A stretch of DNA of 64,000 nt from Camelus bactrianus (taxonomy: Eukaryota > Chordata > Mammalia > Artiodactyla > Camelidae), in assembly GCF_048773025.1 (NCBI RefSeq), contig NC_133541.1, positions 157,572,201-157,636,200 of the forward strand, given 5' to 3'. The first letter of the stretch is position 1. The number at the start of each line of letters is the position of its first letter. Both the position numbers and the translations under genes were made by a program. The notes beneath the pieces are model-generated. The model was not told the DNA's origin and ran no database searches. It saw only the letters and a program-made list of their open reading frames with translations. Positions 22,628-34,314 of the stretch are shown here, in pieces.

Positions 22628-24864
22628 GAACGAACGTCTCTGTACACGCTCAGTTCTGAGAGATAATTGTGTGTGAAAGCCGTCCTTCACCTAGCTTGTT
22701 GGGAACACAAAGTTTCTTTTCAGTTGCAAACTCCATTCCATACATTTATATTGGAGGTTCTAGCTCCAACTCGGTTTTACAGTGAAAACTGCAGGAACTT
22801 CAAACCGGCACTAGGAAACAGAATGAGAAAGCAGAGAAAAAGTGTCTCCTGCAACCCGTTCCCTTGATGCTAGATGAACGAACGTCTCTCCATTGCTCAG
22901 TTCTGAGAGATAATTGTGTGTGAAAGCCGTCCTTCACCTAGCTTGTTGGGAACACAAAGTTTCTTTTCAGTAGCAAACTCCACTTCATACATATATATGG
23001 GGAGGTACTAGCTCCAACTCGGTTTTACAGTGAAAACTGCAGGAACTTCAAACCGGCACTAGGAAACAGAATGAGAAAGCAGAGAAAAAGTGTCTCCTGC
23101 AACCCGTTCCCTTGGTGCTAGATGAACGAACGTCTCTGTACACGCTCAGTTCTGAGAGATAATTGTGTGTGAAAGCCGTCCTTCACCTAGCTTGTTGGGA
23201 ACATAAAGTTTCTTTTCAGTTGCAAACTCCATTCCATTCATATATATGGGAAGGTACTAGCTCCAACTCGGTTTTACAGTGAAAACTGCAGGAACTTCAA
23301 ACCGGCACTAGGAAACAGAATGAGAAAGCAGAGAAAAAGTGTCTCCTGCAACCCGTTCCCTTGATGCTAGATGAACGAACGTCTCTCCATTGCTCAGTTC
23401 TGAGAGATAATTGTGTGTGAAAGCCGTCCTTCACCTAGCTTGTTGGGAACACAAAGTTTCTTTTCAGTAGCAAACTCCACTTCATACATATATATGGGGA
23501 GGTACTAGCTCCAACTCGGTTTTACAGTGAAAACTGCAGGAACTTCAAACCGGCACTAGGAAACAGAATGAGAAAGCAGAGAAAAAGTGTCTCCTGCAAC
23601 CCGTTCCCTTGGTGCTAGATGAACGAACGTCTCTGTACACGCTCAGTTCTGAGAGATAATTGTGTGTGAAAGCCGTCCTTCACCTAGCTTGTTGGGAACA
23701 CAAAGTTTCTTTTCAGTAGCAAACTCCACTTCATACATATATATGGGGAGGTACTAGCTCCAACTCGGTTTTACAGTGAAAACTGCAGGAACTTCAAACC
23801 GGCACTAGGAAACAGAATGAGAAAGCAGAGAAAAAGTGTCTCCTGCAACCCGTTCCCTTGGTGCTAGATGAACGAACGTCTCTGTACACGCTCAGTTCTG
23901 AGAGATAATTGTGTGTGAAAGCCGTCCTTCACCTAGCTTGTTGGGAACACAAAGTTTCTTTTCAGTTGCAAACTCCATTCCATTCATATATATGGGAAGG
24001 TACTAGCTCCAACTCGGTTTTACAGTGAAAACTGCAGGAACTTCAAACCGGCACTAGGAAACAGAATGAGAAAGCAGAGAAAAAGTGTCTCCTGCAACCC
24101 GTTCCCTTGATGCTAGATGAACGAACGTCTCTCCATTGCTCAGTTCTGAGAGATAATTGTGTGTGAAAGCCGTCCTTCACATAGCTTGTTGGGAACACAA
24201 AGTTTCTTTTCAGTAGCAAACTCCACTTCATACATATATATGGGGAGGTACTAGCTCCAACTCGGTTTTACAGTGAAAACTGCAGGAACTTCAAACCGGC
24301 ACTAGGAAACAGAATGAGAAAGCAGAGAAAAAGTGTCTCCTGCAACCCGTTCCCTTGGTGCTAGATGAACGAACGTCTCTGTACACGCTCAGTTCTGAGA
24401 GATAATTGTGTGTGAAAGCCGTCCTTCACCTAGCTTGTTGGGAACACAAAGTTTCTTTTCAGTTGCAAACTCCATTCCATTCATATATATGGGAAGGTAC
24501 TAGCTCCAACTCGGTTTTACAGTGAAAACTGCAGGAACTTCAAACCGGCACTAGGAAACAGAATGAGAAAGCAGAGAAAAAGTGTCTCCTGCAACCCGTT
24601 CCCTTGGTGCTAGATGAACGAACGTCTCTGTACACGCTCAGTTCTGAGAGATAATTGTGTGTGAAAGCCGTCCTTCACCTAGCTTGTTGGGAACACAAAG
24701 TTTCTTTTCAGTAGCAAACTCCACTTCATACATATATATGGGGAGGTACTAGCTCCAACTCGGTTTTACAGTGAAAACTGCAGGAACTTCAAACCGGCAC
24801 TAGGAAACAGAATGAGAAAGCAGAGAAAAAGTGTCTCCTGCAACCCGTTCCCTTGGTGCTAGAT
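22628..24864 (+). repeat. 9-mer HOR copy 4 (2237 bp)
   Basis: Same order and length. Private changes seen are AACATAAAG near 23204 and CACATAGC at 24181. The second removes a minus-strand stop and so creates a spurious 62-codon frame there. Confidence 0.92.
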
Positions 24865-27102
24865 GAACGAACGTCTCTGTACACGCTCAGTTCTGAGAGA
24901 TAATTGTGTGTGAAAGCCGTCCTTCACCTAGCTTGTTGGGAACACAAAGTTTCTTTTCAGTTGCAAACTCCATTCCATTCATATATATGGGAAGGTACTA
25001 GCTCCAACTCGGTTTTACAGTGAAAACTGCAGGAACTTCAAACCGGCACTAGGAAACAGAATGAGAAAGCAGAGAAAAAGTGTCTCCTGCAACCCGTTCC
25101 CTTGATGCTAGATGAACGAACGTCTCTCCATTGCTCAGTTCTGAGAGATAATTGTGTGTGAAAGCCGTCCTTCACCTAGCTTGTTGGGAACACAAAGTTT
25201 CTTTTCAGTAGCAAACTCCACTTCATACATATATATGGGGAGGTACTAGCTCCAACTCGGTTTTACAGTGAAAACTGCAGGAACTTCAAACCGGCACTAG
25301 GAAACAGAATGAGAAAGCAGAGAAAAAGTGTCTCCTGCAACCCGTTCCCTTGGTGCTAGATGAACGAACGTCTCTGTACACGCTCAGTTCTGAGAGATAA
25401 TTGTGTGTGAAAGCCGTCCTTCACCTAGCTTGTTGGGAACACAAAGTTTCTTTTCAGTTGCAAACTCCATTCCATTCATATATATGGGAAGGTACTAGCT
25501 CCAACTCGGTTTTACAGTGAAAACTGCAGGAACTTCAAACCGGCACTAGGAAACAGAATGAGAAAGCAGAGAAAAAGTGTCTCCTGCAACCTGTTCCCTT
25601 GATGCTAGATGAACGAACGTCTCTCCATTGCTCAGTTCTGAGAGATAATTGTGTGTGAAAGCCGTCCTTCACCTAGCTTGTTGGGAACACAAAGTTTCTT
25701 TTCAGTAGCAAACTCCACTTCATACATATATATGGGGAGGTACTAGCTCCAACTCGGTTTTACAGTGAAAACTGCAGGAACTTCAAACCGGCACTAGGAA
25801 ACAGAATGAGAAAGCAGAGAAAAAGTGTCTCCTGCAACCCGTTCCCTTGGTGCTAGATGAACGAACGTCTCTGTACACGCTCAGTTCTGAGAGATAATTG
25901 TGTGTGAAAGCCGTCCTTCACCTAGCTTGTTGGGAACACAAAGTTTCTTTTCAGTAGCAAACTCCACTTCATACATATATATGGGGAGGTACTAGCTCCA
26001 ACTCGGTTTTACAGTGAAAACTGCAGGAACTTCAAACCGGCACTAGGAAACAGAATGAGAAAGCAGAGAAAAAGTGTCTCCTGCAACCCGTTCCCTTGGT
26101 GCTAGATGAACGAACGTCTCTGTACACGCTCAGTTCTGAGAGATAATTGTGTGTGAAAGCCGTCCTTCACCTAGCTTGTTGGGAACACAAAGTTTCTTTT
26201 CAGTTGCAAACTCCATTCCATTCATATATATGGGAAGGTACTAGCTCCAACTCGGTTTTACAGTGAAAACTGCAGGAACTTCAAACCGGCACTAGGAAAC
26301 AGAATGAGAAAGCAGAGAAAAAGTGTCTCCTGCAACCCGTTCCCTTGATGCTAGATGAACGAACGTCTCTCCATTGCTCAGTTCTGAGAGATAATTGTGT
26401 GTGAAAGCCGTCCTTCACCTAGCTTGTTGGGAACACAAAGTTTCTTTTCAGTAGCAAACTCCACTTCATACATATATATGGGGAGGTACTAGCTCCAACT
26501 CGGTTTTACAGTGAAAACTGCAGGAACTTCAAACCGGCACTAGGAAACAGAATGAGAAAGCAGAGAAAAAGTGTCTCCTGCAACCCGTTCCCTTGGTGCT
26601 AGATGAACGAACGTCTCTGTACACGCTCAGTTCTGAGAGATAATTGTGTGTGAAAGCCGTCCTTCACCTAGCTTGTTGGGAACACAAAGTTTCTTTTCAG
26701 TTGCAAACTCCATTCCATTCATATATATGGGAAGGTACTAGCTCCAACTCGGTTTTACAGTGAAAACTGCAGGAACTTCAAACCGGCACTAGGAAACAGA
26801 ATGAGAAAGCAGAGAAAAAGTGTCTCCTGCAACCCGTTCCCTTGGTGCTAGATGAACGAACGTCTCTGTACACGCTCAGTTCTGAGAGATAATTGTGTGT
26901 GAAAGCCGTCCTTCACCTAGCTTGTTGGGAACACAAAGTTTCTTTTCAGTAGCAAACTCCACTTCATACATATATATGGGGAGGTACTAGCTCCAACTCG
27001 GTTTTACAGTGAAAACTGCAGGAACTTCAAACCGGCACTAGGAAACAGAATGAGAAAGCAGAGAAAAAGTGTCTCCTGCAACCCGTTCCCTTGGTGCTAG
27101 AT
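24865..27102 (+). repeat. 9-mer HOR copy 5 with first monomer replaced (2238 bp)
   Basis: The first position, occupied by C' in copies 1-4, holds a class D monomer here (CATTCATATATATGGGAAGG, ending TTGATGC). The other eight positions match. The swap of a 248-bp for a 249-bp monomer explains the 1-bp length increase. One more private change, CAACCTGTTCC, lies near 25592. A sixth C' follows at 27103, but the order then departs from the 9-mer. Confidence 0.92.
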
Positions 27103-28594
27103 GAACGAACGTCTCTGTACACGCTCAGTTCTGAGAGATAATTGTGTGTGAAAGCCGTCCTTCACCTAGCTTGTTGGGAACACAAAGTTTCTTTTCAGTT
27201 GCAAACTCCATTCCATACATTTATATTGGAGGTTCTAGATCCAACTCGGTTTTACAGTGAAAACTGCAGGAACTTCAAACCGGCACTAGGAAACAGAATG
27301 AGAAAGCAGAGAAAAAGTGTCTCCTGCAACCCGTTCCCTTGATGCTAGATGAACGAACGTCTCTCCATTGCTCAGTTCTGAGAGATAATTGTGTGTGAAA
27401 GCCGTCCTTCACCTAGCTTGTTGGGAACACAAAGTTTCTTTTCAGTAGCAAACTCCACTTCATACATATATATGGGGAGGTACTAGCTCCAACTCGGTTT
27501 TACAGTGAAAACTGCAGGAACTTCAAACCGGCACTAGGAAACAGAATGAGAAAGCAGAGAAAAAGTGTCTCCTGCAACCCGTTCCCTTGGTGCTAGATGA
27601 ACGAACGTCTCTGTACACGCTCAGTTCTGAGAGATAATTGTGTGTGAAAGCCGTCCTTCACCTAGCTTGTTGGGAACACAAAGTTTCTTTTCAGTTACAA
27701 ACTCCATTCCATTCATATATATGGGAAGGTACTAGCTCCAACTCGGTTTTACAGTGAAAACTGCAGGAACTTCAAACCGGTACTAGGAAACAGAATGAGA
27801 AAGCAGAGAAAAAGTGTCTCCTGCAACCCGTTCCCTTGGTGCTAGATGAATGAACGTCTCTCCACTTGCTCAGTTCTGAGAGATAAGTGTGTGTGAAAGC
27901 CGTCCTTCACGTAGCTATTTGGAAAAACAAAGTATCTTTTCAGTTCCAAACTCCATTCCATACATATATATGGGGAGTTACTAGCTCCAACTCGGTTTTA
28001 CAGTGAAAACTGCAGGAACTTCAAACCGGCACTAGGAAACAGACTGAGATAGCAGAGAAAAAGTGTCTCCTGCAACCCGTTCCCTTGGTGCTAGATGAAC
28101 GAACGTCTCTCCACTTGCTCAGTTCTGAGAGATAATTGTGTGTGAAAGCCGTCCTTCACCTAGCTTGTTGGGAACACAAAGTTTCTTTTCAGTAGCAAAC
28201 TCCACTTCATACATATATATGGGGAGGTACTAGCTCCAACTCGGTTTTACAGTGAAAACTGCAGGAACTTCAAACCGGCACTAGGAAACAGAATGAGAAA
28301 GCAGAGAAAAAGTGTCTCCTGCAACCCGTTCCCTTGGTGCTAGATGAACGAACGTCTCTGTACACGCTCAGTTCTGAGAGATAATTGTGTGTGAAAGCCG
28401 TCCTTCACCTAGCTTGTTGGGAACACAAAGTTTCTTTTCAGTAGCAAACTCCACTTCATACATATATATGGGGAGGTACTAGCTCCAACTCGGTTTTACA
28501 GTGAAAACTGCAGGAACTTCAAACCGGCACTAGGAAACAGAATGAGAAAGCAGAGAAAAAGTGTCTCCTGCAACCCGTTCCCTTGGTGCTAGAT
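27103..28594 (+). repeat. Transition from 9-mer to mosaic domain (C' B° D A B B)
   Basis: Six monomers. The first three (27103 C', 27351 B°, 27599 D) follow the 9-mer order. Then class A reappears at 27848 with a GAATGAACG start, for the first time since about 11.2 kb. The C' has a private CTAGATCC, and the D has TTACAAAC and ACCGGTAC. This is the right edge of the homogeneous 9-mer array. Confidence 0.83.
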
Positions 28595-31329
28595 GAACGA
28601 ACGTCTCTGTACACGCTCAGTTCTGAGAGATAATTGTGTGTGAAAGCCGTCCTTCACCTAGCTTGTTGGGAACACAAAGTTTCTTTTCAGTAGCAAACTC
28701 CATTCCATACATTTATAATGGAGGTTCTAGCTCCAACTCGGTTTTACAGTGAAAACTGCAGGAACTTCAAACCGGCACTAGGAAACAGAATGAGAAAGCA
28801 GAGAAAAAGTGTCTCCTGCAACCCGTTCCCTTGATGCTAGATGAACGAACGTCTCTCCATTGCTCAGTTCTGAGAGATAATTGTGTGTGAAAGCCGTCCT
28901 TCACCTAGCTTGTTGGGAACACAAAGTTTCTTTTCAGTAGCAAACTCCACTTCATACATATATATGGGGAGGTACTAGCTCCAACTCGGTTTTACAGTGA
29001 AAACTGCAGGAACTTCAAACCGGCACTAGGAAACAGAATGAGAAAGCAGAGAAAAAGTGTCTCCTGCAACCCGTTCCCTTGGTGCTAGATGAACGAACGT
29101 CTCTGTACACGCTCAGTTCTGAGAGATAATTGTGTGTGAAAGCCGTCCTTCACCTAGCTTGTTGGGAACACAAAGTTTCTTTTCAGTTGCAAACTCCATT
29201 CCATACATTTATATTGGAGGTTCTAGCTCCAACTCGGTTTTACAGTGAAAACTGCAGGAACTTCAAACCGGCACTAGGAAACAGAATGAGAAAGCAGAGA
29301 AAAAGTGTCTCCTGCAACCCGTTCCCTTGGTGCTAGATGAACGAACGTCTCTCCATTGCTCAGTTCTGAGAGATAATTGTGTGTGAAAGCCGTCCTTCAC
29401 CTAGCTTGTTGGGAACACAAAGTTTCTTTTCAGTAGCAAACTCCACTTCATACATATATATGGGGAGGTACTAGCTCCAACTCGGTTTTACAGTGAAAAC
29501 TGCAGGAACTTCAAACCGGCACTAGGAAACAGAATGAGAAAGCAGAGAAAAAGTGTCTCCTGCAACCCGTTCCCTTGGTGCTAGATGAACGAACGTCTCT
29601 GTACACGCTCAGTTCTGAGAGATAATTGTGTGTGAAAGCCGTCCTTCACCTAGCTTGTTGGGAACACAAAGTTTCTTTTCAGTTGCCAACTCCATTCCAT
29701 TCATATATATGGGAAGGTACTAGCTCCAACTCGGTTTTACAGTGAAAACTGCAGGAACTTCAAACCGGCACTAGGAAACAGAATGAGAAAGCAGAGAAAA
29801 AGTGTCTCCTGCAACCCGTTCCCTTGGTGCTAGATGAATGAACGTCTCTCCACTTGCTCAGTTCTGAGAGATAAGTGTGTGTGAAAGCCGTCCTTCACCT
29901 AGCTATTTGGGAAAACAAAGTATCTTTTCAGTTCCAAACTCCATTCCATACATATATATGGGGAGTTACTAGCTCCAACTCGGTTTTACAGTGAAAACTG
30001 CAGGAACTTCAAATCGGCACTAGGAAACAGACTGAGATAGCAGAGAAAAAGTGTCTCCTGCAACCCGTTCCCTTGGTGCTAGATGAACGAACGTCTCTCC
30101 ACTTGCTCAGTTCTGAGAGATAATTGTGTGTGAAAGCCGTCCTTCACCTAGCTTGTTGGGAACACAAAGTTTCTTTTCAGTAGCAAACTCCACTTCATAC
30201 ATATATATGGGGAGGTACTAGCTCCAACTCGGTTTTACAGTGAAAACTGCAGGAACTTCAAACCGGCACTAGGAAACAGAATGAGAAAGCAGAGAAAAAG
30301 TGTCTCCTGCAACCCGTTCCCTTGGTGCTAGATGAACGAACGTCTCTGTACACGCTCAGTTCTGAGAGATAAGTGTGTGTGAAAGCCGTCCTTCACCTAG
30401 CTATTTGGGAAAACAAAGTATCTTTTCAGTTCCAAACTCCATTCCATACATATATATGGGGAGTTACTAGCTCCAACTCGGTTTTACAGTGAAAACTGCA
30501 GGAACTTCAAACCGGCACTAGGAAACAGACTGAGATAGCAGAGAAAAAGTGTCTCCTGCAACCCGTTCCCTTGGTGCTAGATGAACGAACGTCTCTCCAC
30601 TTGCTCAGTTCTGAGAGATAATTGTGTGTGAAAGCCGTCCTTCACCTAGCTTGTTGGGAACACAAAGTTTCTTTTCAGTAGCAAACTCCACTTCATACAT
30701 ATATATGGGGAGGTACTAGCTCCAACTCGGTTTTACAGTGAAAACTGCAGGAACTTCAAACCGGCACTAGGAAACAGAATGAGAAAGCAGAGAAAAAGTT
30801 TCTCCTGCAACCCGTTCCCTTGGTGCTAGATGAACGAACGTCTCTGTACACGCTCAGTTCTGAGAGATAATTGTGTGTGAAAGCCGTCCTTCACCTAGCT
30901 TGTTGGGAACACAAAGTTTCTTTTCAGTAGCAAACTCCACTTCATACATATATATGGGGAGGTACTAGCTCCAACTCGGTTTTACAGTGAAAACTGCAGG
31001 AACTTCAAACCGGCACTAGGAAACAGAATGAGAAAGCAGAGAAAAAGTGTCTCCTGCAACCCGTTCCCTTGGTGCTAGATGAACGAACGTCTCTGTACAC
31101 GCTCAGTTCTGAGAGATAATTGTGTGTGAAAGCCGTCCTTCACCTAGCTTGTTGGGAACACAAAGTTTCTTTTCAGTAGCAAACTCCACTTCATACATAT
31201 ATATGGGGAGGTACTAGCTCCAACTCGGTTTTACAGTGAAAACTGCAGGAACTTCAAACCGGCACTAGGAAACAGAATGAGAAAGCAGAGAAAAAGTGTC
31301 TCCTGCAACCCGTTCCCTTGGTGCTAGAT
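28595..31329 (+). repeat. Mosaic block C'' B° C' B° D A B A B B B
   Basis: Eleven monomers. The first, at 28595, is a further chimera: CAGTAGC of class B joined to CATTCCATACATTTATAATGG of class C. The first eight monomers (28595-30582) recur at 34315-36302 with the same order and the same 1988-bp length, an offset of 5720 bp. The part from 30085 on recurs at 41526. Confidence 0.82.
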
Positions 31330-34314
31330 GAACGAACGTCTCTGTACACGCTCAGTTCTGAGAGATAATTGTGTGTGAAAGCCGTCCTTCACCTAGCTTG
31401 TTGGGAACACAAAGTTTCTTTTCAGTTGCAAACTCCATTCCATACATTTATATTGGAGGTTCTAGCTCCAACTCGGTTTTACAGTGAAAACTGCAGGAAC
31501 TTCAAACCGGCACTAGGAAACAGAATGAGAAAGCAGAGAAATAGTGTCTCCTGCAACCCGTTCCCTTGGTGCTAGATGAACGAACGTCTCTCCATTGCTC
31601 AGTTCTGAGAGATAATTGTGTGTGAAAGCCGTCCTTCACCTAGCTTGTTGGGAACACAAAGTTTCTTTTCAGTAGCAAACTCCACTTCATACATATATAT
31701 GGGGAGGTACTAGCTCCAACTCGGTTTTACAGTGAAAACTGCAGGAACTTCAAACCGGCACTAGGAAACAGAATGAGAAAGCAGAGAAAAAGTGTCTCCT
31801 GCAACCCGTTCCCTTGGTGCTAGATGAACGAACGTCTCTGTACACGCTCAGTTCTGAGAGATAATTGTGTGTGAAAGCCGTCCTTCACCTAGCTTGTTGG
31901 GAACACAAAGTTTCTTTTCAGTTGCAAACTCCATTCCATTCATATATATGGGAAGGTACTAGCTCCAACTCGGTTTTACAGTGAAAACTGCAGGAACTTC
32001 AAACCGGCACTAGGAAACAGAATGAGAAAGCAGAGAAAAAGTGTCTCCTGCAACCCGTTCCCTTGGTGCTAGATGAATGAACGTCTCTCCACTTGCTCAG
32101 TTCTGAGAGATAAGTGTGTGTGAAAGCCGTCCTTCACCTAGCTATTTGGGAAAACAAAGTATCTTTTCAGTTCCAAACTCCATTCCATACATATATATGG
32201 GGAGTTACTAGCTCCAACTCGGTTTTACAGTGAAAACTGCAGGAACTTCAAACCGGCACTAGGAAACAGAATGAGAAAGCAGAGAAAAAGTGTCTCCTGC
32301 AACCCGTTCCCTTGGTGCTAGATGAACGAACGTCTCTCCATTGCTCAGTTCTGAGAGATAATTGTGTGTGAAAGCCGTCCTTCACCTAGCTTGTTGGGAA
32401 CACAAAGTTTCTTTTCAGTAGCAAACTCCACTTCATACATATATATGGGGAGGTACTAGCTCCAACTCGGTTTTACAGTGAAAACTGCAGGAACTTCAAA
32501 CCGGCACTAGGAAACAGAATGAGAAAGCAGAGAAAAAGTGTCTCCTGCAACCCGTTCCCTTGGTGCTAGATGAACGAACGTCTCTGTACACGCTCAGTTC
32601 TGAGAGATAATTGTGTGTGAAAGCCGTCCTTCACCTAGCTTGTTGGGAACACAAAGTTTCTTTTCAGTTGCAAACTCCATTCCATTCATATATATGGGAA
32701 GGTACTAGCTCCAACTCGGTTTTACAGTGAAAACTGCAGGAACTTCAAACCGGCACTAGGAAACAGAATGAGAAAGCAGAGAAAAAGTGTCTCCTGCAAC
32801 CCGTTCCCTTGGTGCTAGATGAACGAACGTCTCTGTACACGCTCAGTTCTGTGAGATAAGTGTGTGTGAAAGCCGTCCTTCACCTAGCTATTTGGGAAAA
32901 CAAAGTATCTTTTCAGTTCCAAACTCCATTCCATACATATATATGGGGAGTTACTAGCTCCAACTCGGTTTTACAGTGAAAACTGCAGGAACTTCAAACC
33001 GGCACTAGGAAACAGACTGAGATAGCAGAGAAAAAGTGTCTCCTGCAACCCGTTCCCTTGGTGCTAGATGAACGAACGTCTCTCCACTTGCTCAGTTCTG
33101 AGAGATAATTGTGTGTGAAAGCCGTCCTTCACCTAGCTTGTTGGGAACACAAAGTTTCTTTTCAGTAGGAAACTCCACTTCATACATATATATGGGGAGG
33201 TACTAGCTCCAACTCGGTTTTACAGTGAAAACTGCAGGAACTTCAAACCGGCACTAGGAAACAGAATGAGAAAGCAGAGAAAAAGTTTCTCCTGCAACCC
33301 GTTCCCTTGGTGCTAGATGAACGAACGTCTCTGTACACGCTCAGTTCTGAGAGATAATTGTGTGTGAAAGCCGTCCTTCACCTAGCTTGTTGGGAACACA
33401 AAGTTTCTTTTCAGTAGCAAACTCCACTTCATACATATATATGGGGAGGTACTAGCTCCAACTCGGTTTTACAGTGAAAACTGCAGGAACTTCAAACCGG
33501 CACTAGGAAACAGAATGAGAAAGCAGAGAAAAAGTGTCTCCTGCAACCCGTTCCCTTGGTGCTAGATGAACGAACGTCTCTGTACACGCTCAGTTCTGAG
33601 AGATAATTGTGTGTGAAAGCCGTCCTTCACCTAGCTTGTTGGGAACACAAAGTTTCTTTTCAGTTGCAAACTCCATTCCATTCATATATATGGGAAGGTA
33701 CTAGCTCCAACTCGGTTTTACAGTGAAAACTGCAGGAACTTCAAACCGGCACTAGGAAACAGAATGAGAAAGCAGAGAAAAAGTGTCTCCTGCAACCCGT
33801 TCCCTTGGTGCTAGATGAATGAACGTCTCTCCACTTGCTCAGTTCTGAGAGATAAGTGTGTGTGAAAGCCGTCCTTCACCTAGCTATTTGGGAAAACAAA
33901 GTATCTTTTCAGTTCCAAACTCCATTCCATACATATATATGGGGAGTTACTAGCTCCAACTCGGTTTTACAGAGAAAACTGCAGGAACTTCAAATCGGCA
34001 CTAGGAAACAGACTGAGATAGCAGAGAAAAAGTGTCTTCTGCAACCCGTTCCCTTGGTGCTAGATGAACGAACGTCTCTCCACTTGCTCAGTTCTGAGAG
34101 ATAATTGTGTGTGAAAGCCGTCCTTCACCTAGCTTGTTGGGAACACAAAGTTTCTTTTCAGTAGCAAACTCCACTTCATACATATATATGGGGATTTACT
34201 AGCTCCAACTCGGTTTTACAGTGAAAACTGCAGGAACTTCAAACCGGCACTAGGAAACAGAATGAGAAAGCAGAGAAAAAGTGTCTCCTGCAACCCGTTC
34301 CCTTGGTGCTAGAT
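31330..34314 (+). repeat. Mosaic block C' B° D A B° D A B B D A B
   Basis: Twelve monomers. The C' at 31330 carries the GAGAAATAGTG sub-lineage mark. The A at 32075 has an A-type left half and an AGAATGAGAAAG right half. The A at 33817 has private changes (ACAGAGAAAAC and GTCTTCTGC) that remove a stop and produce a longer spurious frame. B monomers at 30583, 33070, 38540, 40530 and 42024 share AAAAAGTTTCTCC. No regular HOR is seen. Confidence 0.8.

Noticed and set aside
33856-34104. 82-codon frame across an A and part of a B monomer
   Set aside because: It starts with GTG and depends on a private base change near 33973 that removes a stop. It crosses a repeat boundary; it is chance.
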